NCBI RefSeq assembly: GCF_002979415.1
Contig: NZ_PCOT01000020.1
Span: 1 to 64,000 of the forward strand
Direction: 5' to 3'
Length of the DNA: 64,000 nt
Source of the DNA: Microbacterium sp. MYb72
GTDB taxonomy: Bacteria; Actinomycetota; Actinomycetes; Actinomycetales; Microbacteriaceae
Within the stretch, counting starts at the first letter, position 1. Each line of letters begins with the position of its first letter. Positions 61,507-64,000 of the stretch are shown one piece after another. Under the pieces are notes generated by a model. It did not search any database. It was given only the letters and a program-made list of their open reading frames with translations, and was not told the DNA's origin. A program made the translations under genes and the position numbers.

Positions 61507-62588
61507 GACCGTCTCCCCTCGACGCGGTCGACGAGGTGTGCGACGCGATCGACCGCGGTCGGCGGCAGCGCTCCCGATCGCTCCGCGGTCGACAGGAGCG
61601 CGCGAGCCGTCGCGATCTCCTCGTCCACCAGCCGCTGCACGAACTCCTCGGCGCCGCAGGCACGGAGGAGGTCGCGCACGTCCGCCTCCTCACCCGGCTG
61701 AAGATCGGGGGAGCCGAAGAGCGGAGCGATGCGCGGCCATGTGCTCGTCGTGCGCGCGAAGGCGATGATCGCGGTCACCTTGCCCTCGCGGAGGTCGGAG
61801 CGCGGGTCCTTGCCGTGCTCGGCCGCCTCTCCGAAGACCGAGAGCAGATCGTCCTGCAGCTGATACGCCAGACCGAGGGGGCGACCGATGTCGACGAGTG
61901 CGGCCTCGGCATCCTCCGATGCGCCGGCCAGGATGGCGCCGCAGCGCAGGGGGAGCTCGAAGGAGTACGCCGCCGTCTTGTCGGCCGTCATCGCGAGGAT
62001 GGTCTCGAGGTCGGGCGGGATGATCCCGTCGGCGAGGCCGACGTCGCGGTGCTCGCCCGCGACGGTCTCGGTGACGGTGCGGTCGATCACGTCCAGCAGG
62101 CGGTCCCGCACGCGGGAGGCGAGGTCGGCTCTGGCCGCGCCGAGGAGAGCGGATGCGAGGAGCAGGTCCCCCATCAGGAGGGCGCTGCTCCGGGCCCAGT
62201 GCAGTCGTGCCTCTTCGTCGATCCGCGGGTGCGCCTCGGTGCTGAGCGCGCCGATGAGGTTGGTCGTTCCCCGCCGGAGGACGTCGCCGTCGATGATGTC
62301 GTCGTGCAGGAGGAACGCGAAGTGGATCTGCTCGACCAGCGCGGCGATCTCCAGCACGGTCGGCGGCAGCGGATCGGACTCGGCGTCATCGGAGAGCGCG
62401 TGATGGATCTCGACGAGGAGCCGTGGGCGCAGCAGCTTTCCGCCCACCGCCTTCTCGGCGGTGAGCTCCCACAGGCGGGAGAACTCCGGTCCGTAGCGTC
62501 GGGCATCGGGCATGCGCTGGTCGAGCTGGCGGCGCAGTGCCTCTTCGATGGGGATCCGGAGGTCGGCCCCCAGGGCGAGGGCGTTCAT
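61503..62588 (-). CDS. crtE: Geranylgeranyl diphosphate synthase
   Basis: Trans-prenyltransferase making C20 GGPP (361 aa). First Asp-rich motif LLHDDIIDGD, second YQLQDDLLSVFG, with GGKLLRPRL near the start. It feeds phytoene synthase directly; GGPP may also be the signal for the divergent MarR regulator, as in C. glutamicum. Confidence 0.95.
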   Translation of the reverse strand: MNALALGADLRIPIEEALRRQLDQRMPDARRYGPEFSRLWELTAEKAVGGKLLRPRLLVEIHHALSDDAESDPLPPTVLEIAALVEQIHFAFLLHDDIIDGDVLRRGTTNLIGALSTEAHPRIDEEARLHWARSSALLMGDLLLASALLGAARADLASRVRDRLLDVIDRTVTETVAGEHRDVGLADGIIPPDLETILAMTADKTAAYSFELPLRCGAILAGASEDAEAALVDIGRPLGLAYQLQDDLLSVFGEAAEHGKDPRSDLREGKVTAIIAFARTTSTWPRIAPLFGSPDLQPGEEADVRDLLRACGAEEFVQRLVDEEIATARALLSTAERSGALPPTAVDRVAHLVDRVEGRRS

Positions 62589-63124
62589 GAGGCGCCGATC
62601 GGCCGGAGCAGCGGAAGGTGACCGAGCTGCGGCAGCTGCTCCCGCAGCCACGGGCTGAAAGCGAACGGCGCCGACGCGACGGCAGTGGCGAGAGCAGCGG
62701 GATCGACCCATGCCCATTCCATGACCTCGGCCGGATCCGGGGACACGGTGCCGTCGATCGTCGCGACATGCACGGGGCAGATCTCGTTCTCGACGATGCC
62801 GCTCGCGTCGACCGCACGGTAGCGGTACTCGGGCAGAGCGAGCTCGACGGCGGAGAGTCCGATTCCGAGCTCTGCGAGAGCGTGTCGGTGCACGGCATCC
62901 GACATGTCCTCCTGCGGTTGGGGGTGACCGCAGAAGCTGTTGGTCCACACGCCGGGCCACGTGCGCTTCGTGAGGGCGCGCCGGGTGACGAGGAGGTGGC
63001 CCGCATCGTCGAAGACGTAGCAGGAGAAGGCCAGGTGGAGGGGAGTGTCGGTGCTGTGCACGCTCTCCTTCGGCATCGTGCCGATGGGGGAGCCGTCTTC
63101 AGCGAGAAGCGTGACCTCGACCAT
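62585..63124 (-). CDS. idi: Isopentenyl-diphosphate isomerase (type I)
   Basis: Interconverts IPP and DMAPP (179 aa). The catalytic Cys is in TNSFCGHP and the catalytic Glu in VENEICPVHV; the Nudix-like core carries the metal ligands. I chose MVEV at 63124 with GAGGAGG close upstream; MRRTMVEV, four codons earlier, is possible. It is the first gene of the crt operon. Confidence 0.93.
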   Translation of the reverse strand: MVEVTLLAEDGSPIGTMPKESVHSTDTPLHLAFSCYVFDDAGHLLVTRRALTKRTWPGVWTNSFCGHPQPQEDMSDAVHRHALAELGIGLSAVELALPEYRYRAVDASGIVENEICPVHVATIDGTVSPDPAEVMEWAWVDPAALATAVASAPFAFSPWLREQLPQLGHLPLLRPIGAS

Positions 63125-63195
63125 CGTCCTCCTCATTTCGCTAGCTTGGCTAATAGTCAACTTAGCATGAAGTAATTCGTGTGTAACATGATCGC
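63125..63195. promoter_or_regulatory. Divergent crt operon-MarR promoter region
   Basis: The 71-nt region is AT-rich. On the plus strand TTAGCA (63162-63167) and TAACAT (63184-63189) with 16 nt between them form a promoter whose start would be at the ATG, so the MarR mRNA would be leaderless. GCTAA-N8-TTAGC (about 63149-63166) is a likely operator. On the minus strand TTGACT is a possible -35 box for idi. Confidence 0.5.
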
Positions 63196-63870
63196 ATGGA
63201 CACCGGACCTGATGCCAGCCCGTTGACCGGGGGCACGACGGAGCCCGGTTCCTCCGCCGAGCGGACGTCTCCCGACGGTCTGACGCACGCCGCCATCTAC
63301 GACGTGGAGGCCAGCGATCCGCGCAGCGCGCTGATCGATCGCACCGGCGTGTCTCCGGAGGATCTCCGGCAGATCGCCGTGCTCATGGGTGCGCTGGGTG
63401 ACCTCCGCGATGCGGAGCAGAAGCTCTCCCTCGCGTCTCGGCGCTTCATGCGACTCAATGAGACCGACATGCGCGCGCTGCACTACCTCATCGTGTGCGC
63501 GAACAGGGGAGTCATCGCGACCCCCTCAGGCATCGCCGGGCACCTCGGCATCTCGACCGCGTCGACGACGAAGCTGCTCGACAGGCTGGAGAAGAGCGGG
63601 CACATCGTTCGCGCGCCGCATCCGACGGATCGGCGGGCGCTGGCGATATCGATCACGGCGGAGACCCGCCATGCGGCCATGGAGACCGTGGGTCGGCAGC
63701 AGTCCAAGCGGTTCTATGCGGCCGCGCGGTTATCGGCCGCGGAGCGTGACGTCGTGATCCGCTTCCTCGTCGACATGACCGACGAGATCACCCTCAGGGA
63801 TGAGCCCTGGGCGCAGAAAGGCGCCGAGGAGCCCTCCCGAGATCGGGGAGACTCCTCGGCGCCGGTGTGA
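63196..63870 (+). CDS. MarR-family regulator (CrtR-like)
   Basis: The 224-aa protein has an about 55-residue polar N-terminal extension, then a MarR winged helix (NETDMRALHYLIVCANRGVI; GISTASTTKLLDRLEKSGHI; TDRRALAISIT). In C. glutamicum the divergent MarR protein CrtR represses the crt operon and is released by GGPP; gene order here is the same, so I infer the same role. The C-terminal tail overlaps a hairpin. Confidence 0.88.
   Translation: MDTGPDASPLTGGTTEPGSSAERTSPDGLTHAAIYDVEASDPRSALIDRTGVSPEDLRQIAVLMGALGDLRDAEQKLSLASRRFMRLNETDMRALHYLIVCANRGVIATPSGIAGHLGISTASTTKLLDRLEKSGHIVRAPHPTDRRALAISITAETRHAAMETVGRQQSKRFYAAARLSAAERDVVIRFLVDMTDEITLRDEPWAQKGAEEPSRDRGDSSAPV
63820..63863 (-). terminator. 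Terminator for lsr2 lying inside the MarR gene end
   Basis: GGCGCCGAGGAG and CTCCTCGGCGCC form a perfect 12-bp stem extended by inner pairing of CTCCC with GGGAG. On the minus strand it is followed by TTTC, so it suits leftward lsr2 transcripts; it lies within the last codons of the MarR gene. Confidence 0.6.
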
Positions 63871-63871
63871 C

Positions 63872-64000
63872 TCAGTGAGCCGCGTTGTAGGCCTCGATGA
63901 CAGGAGCGGGGATGCGACCGCGCTCGGAGAGGGTGTAGCCGTTGTCGTTCGCCCAGGCGCGGATGGCCGCGACCTCGGGGTTGCGCGCGGGGCGCTTGCG
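63872..64000 (-). CDS. lsr2: Lsr2 nucleoid-associated protein, C-terminal part
   Basis: The 42 visible residues end [16 protein letters not shown] and contain [14 protein letters not shown]. This is the C-terminal DNA-binding domain of Lsr2, whose R-G-R motif inserts into the AT minor groove. The N-terminal dimerisation part lies beyond the window. Lsr2 silences AT-rich acquired DNA in actinobacteria. Confidence 0.92.
   Translation of the reverse strand, partial: RKRPARNPEVAAIRAWANDNGYTLSERGRIPAPVIEAYNAAH

Overview
The window is high-GC DNA from an actinobacterium, most likely a Microbacterium-like member of the Microbacteriaceae. I base this on the gene content: Lsr2, DUF3027, DUF3263, DUF2332, a paired XPB-type helicase module, a C50-carotenoid operon, a CIRCE-controlled groEL and a solo WXG100 protein. 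No rRNA or marker gene is present, so the genus is an inference.

Positions 1 to about 25,537 are the right-hand part of an integrated temperate siphovirus. The early/replication module (1-5,333) is a tightly overlapping run of small genes around a single-strand binding protein, with many zinc-ribbon and small helix-turn-helix proteins. A non-coding gap then leads into HNH endonuclease, small and large terminase, a portal-MuF fusion, HK97-type protease and capsid protein, the head-tail connector set, major tail protein, tail assembly chaperones joined by a -1 frameshift, tape measure, four minor tail proteins, an M15-peptidase endolysin and two holin-like membrane proteins. A strong bidirectional terminator (23,984-24,023) separates this from a leftward lysogenic-conversion module. 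That module holds an Ltp-type surface protein, a likely superinfection-exclusion factor carrying DUF2510 and PASTA domains, and a 47-codon gene. The prophage ends at a displaced tRNA 3' end (attR, about 25,511-25,537). Integrase, repressor and attL must lie left of position 1.

From 25,606 onward the DNA is chromosomal. The order is: an aldo/keto reductase; a leftward ABC transporter and two-component operon (26,556-30,240); an unusual sigma factor fused to a zinc anti-sigma motif, membrane segments and Ig-like domains (30,324-32,117), with a LuxR-type regulator beside it; and a repair and maintenance cluster (MmcQ/YjbR-like, SRAP, YdcZ-like exporter, nitroreductase, MsrB, DUF2332, DUF3263, LytR_C).

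Next come groEL under two CIRCE elements, a 14-bp tandem repeat tract, a solo WXG100 protein, an OmpR-type two-component pair, the XPB helicase with its partner, a cold-shock protein overlapping a DUF3027 protein with an extreme Asp/Ser tail, serC, a DtxR-family regulator, and an M23 peptidase behind a probable c-di-AMP (ydaO) riboswitch. These are followed by an HNH protein, tRNA-Arg(CCT), leuA, a GntR regulator with an ABC ATPase, and an MMPL transporter. The window closes with the operon idi-crtE-crtB-crtI-crtYe-crtYf-crtEb. Its members are joined by ATGA or GTGA overlaps, and it is divergent from a MarR-type CrtR-like regulator. A partial lsr2 ends the window. The crt genes should convert IPP/DMAPP to a C50 carotenoid of the decaprenoxanthin type.
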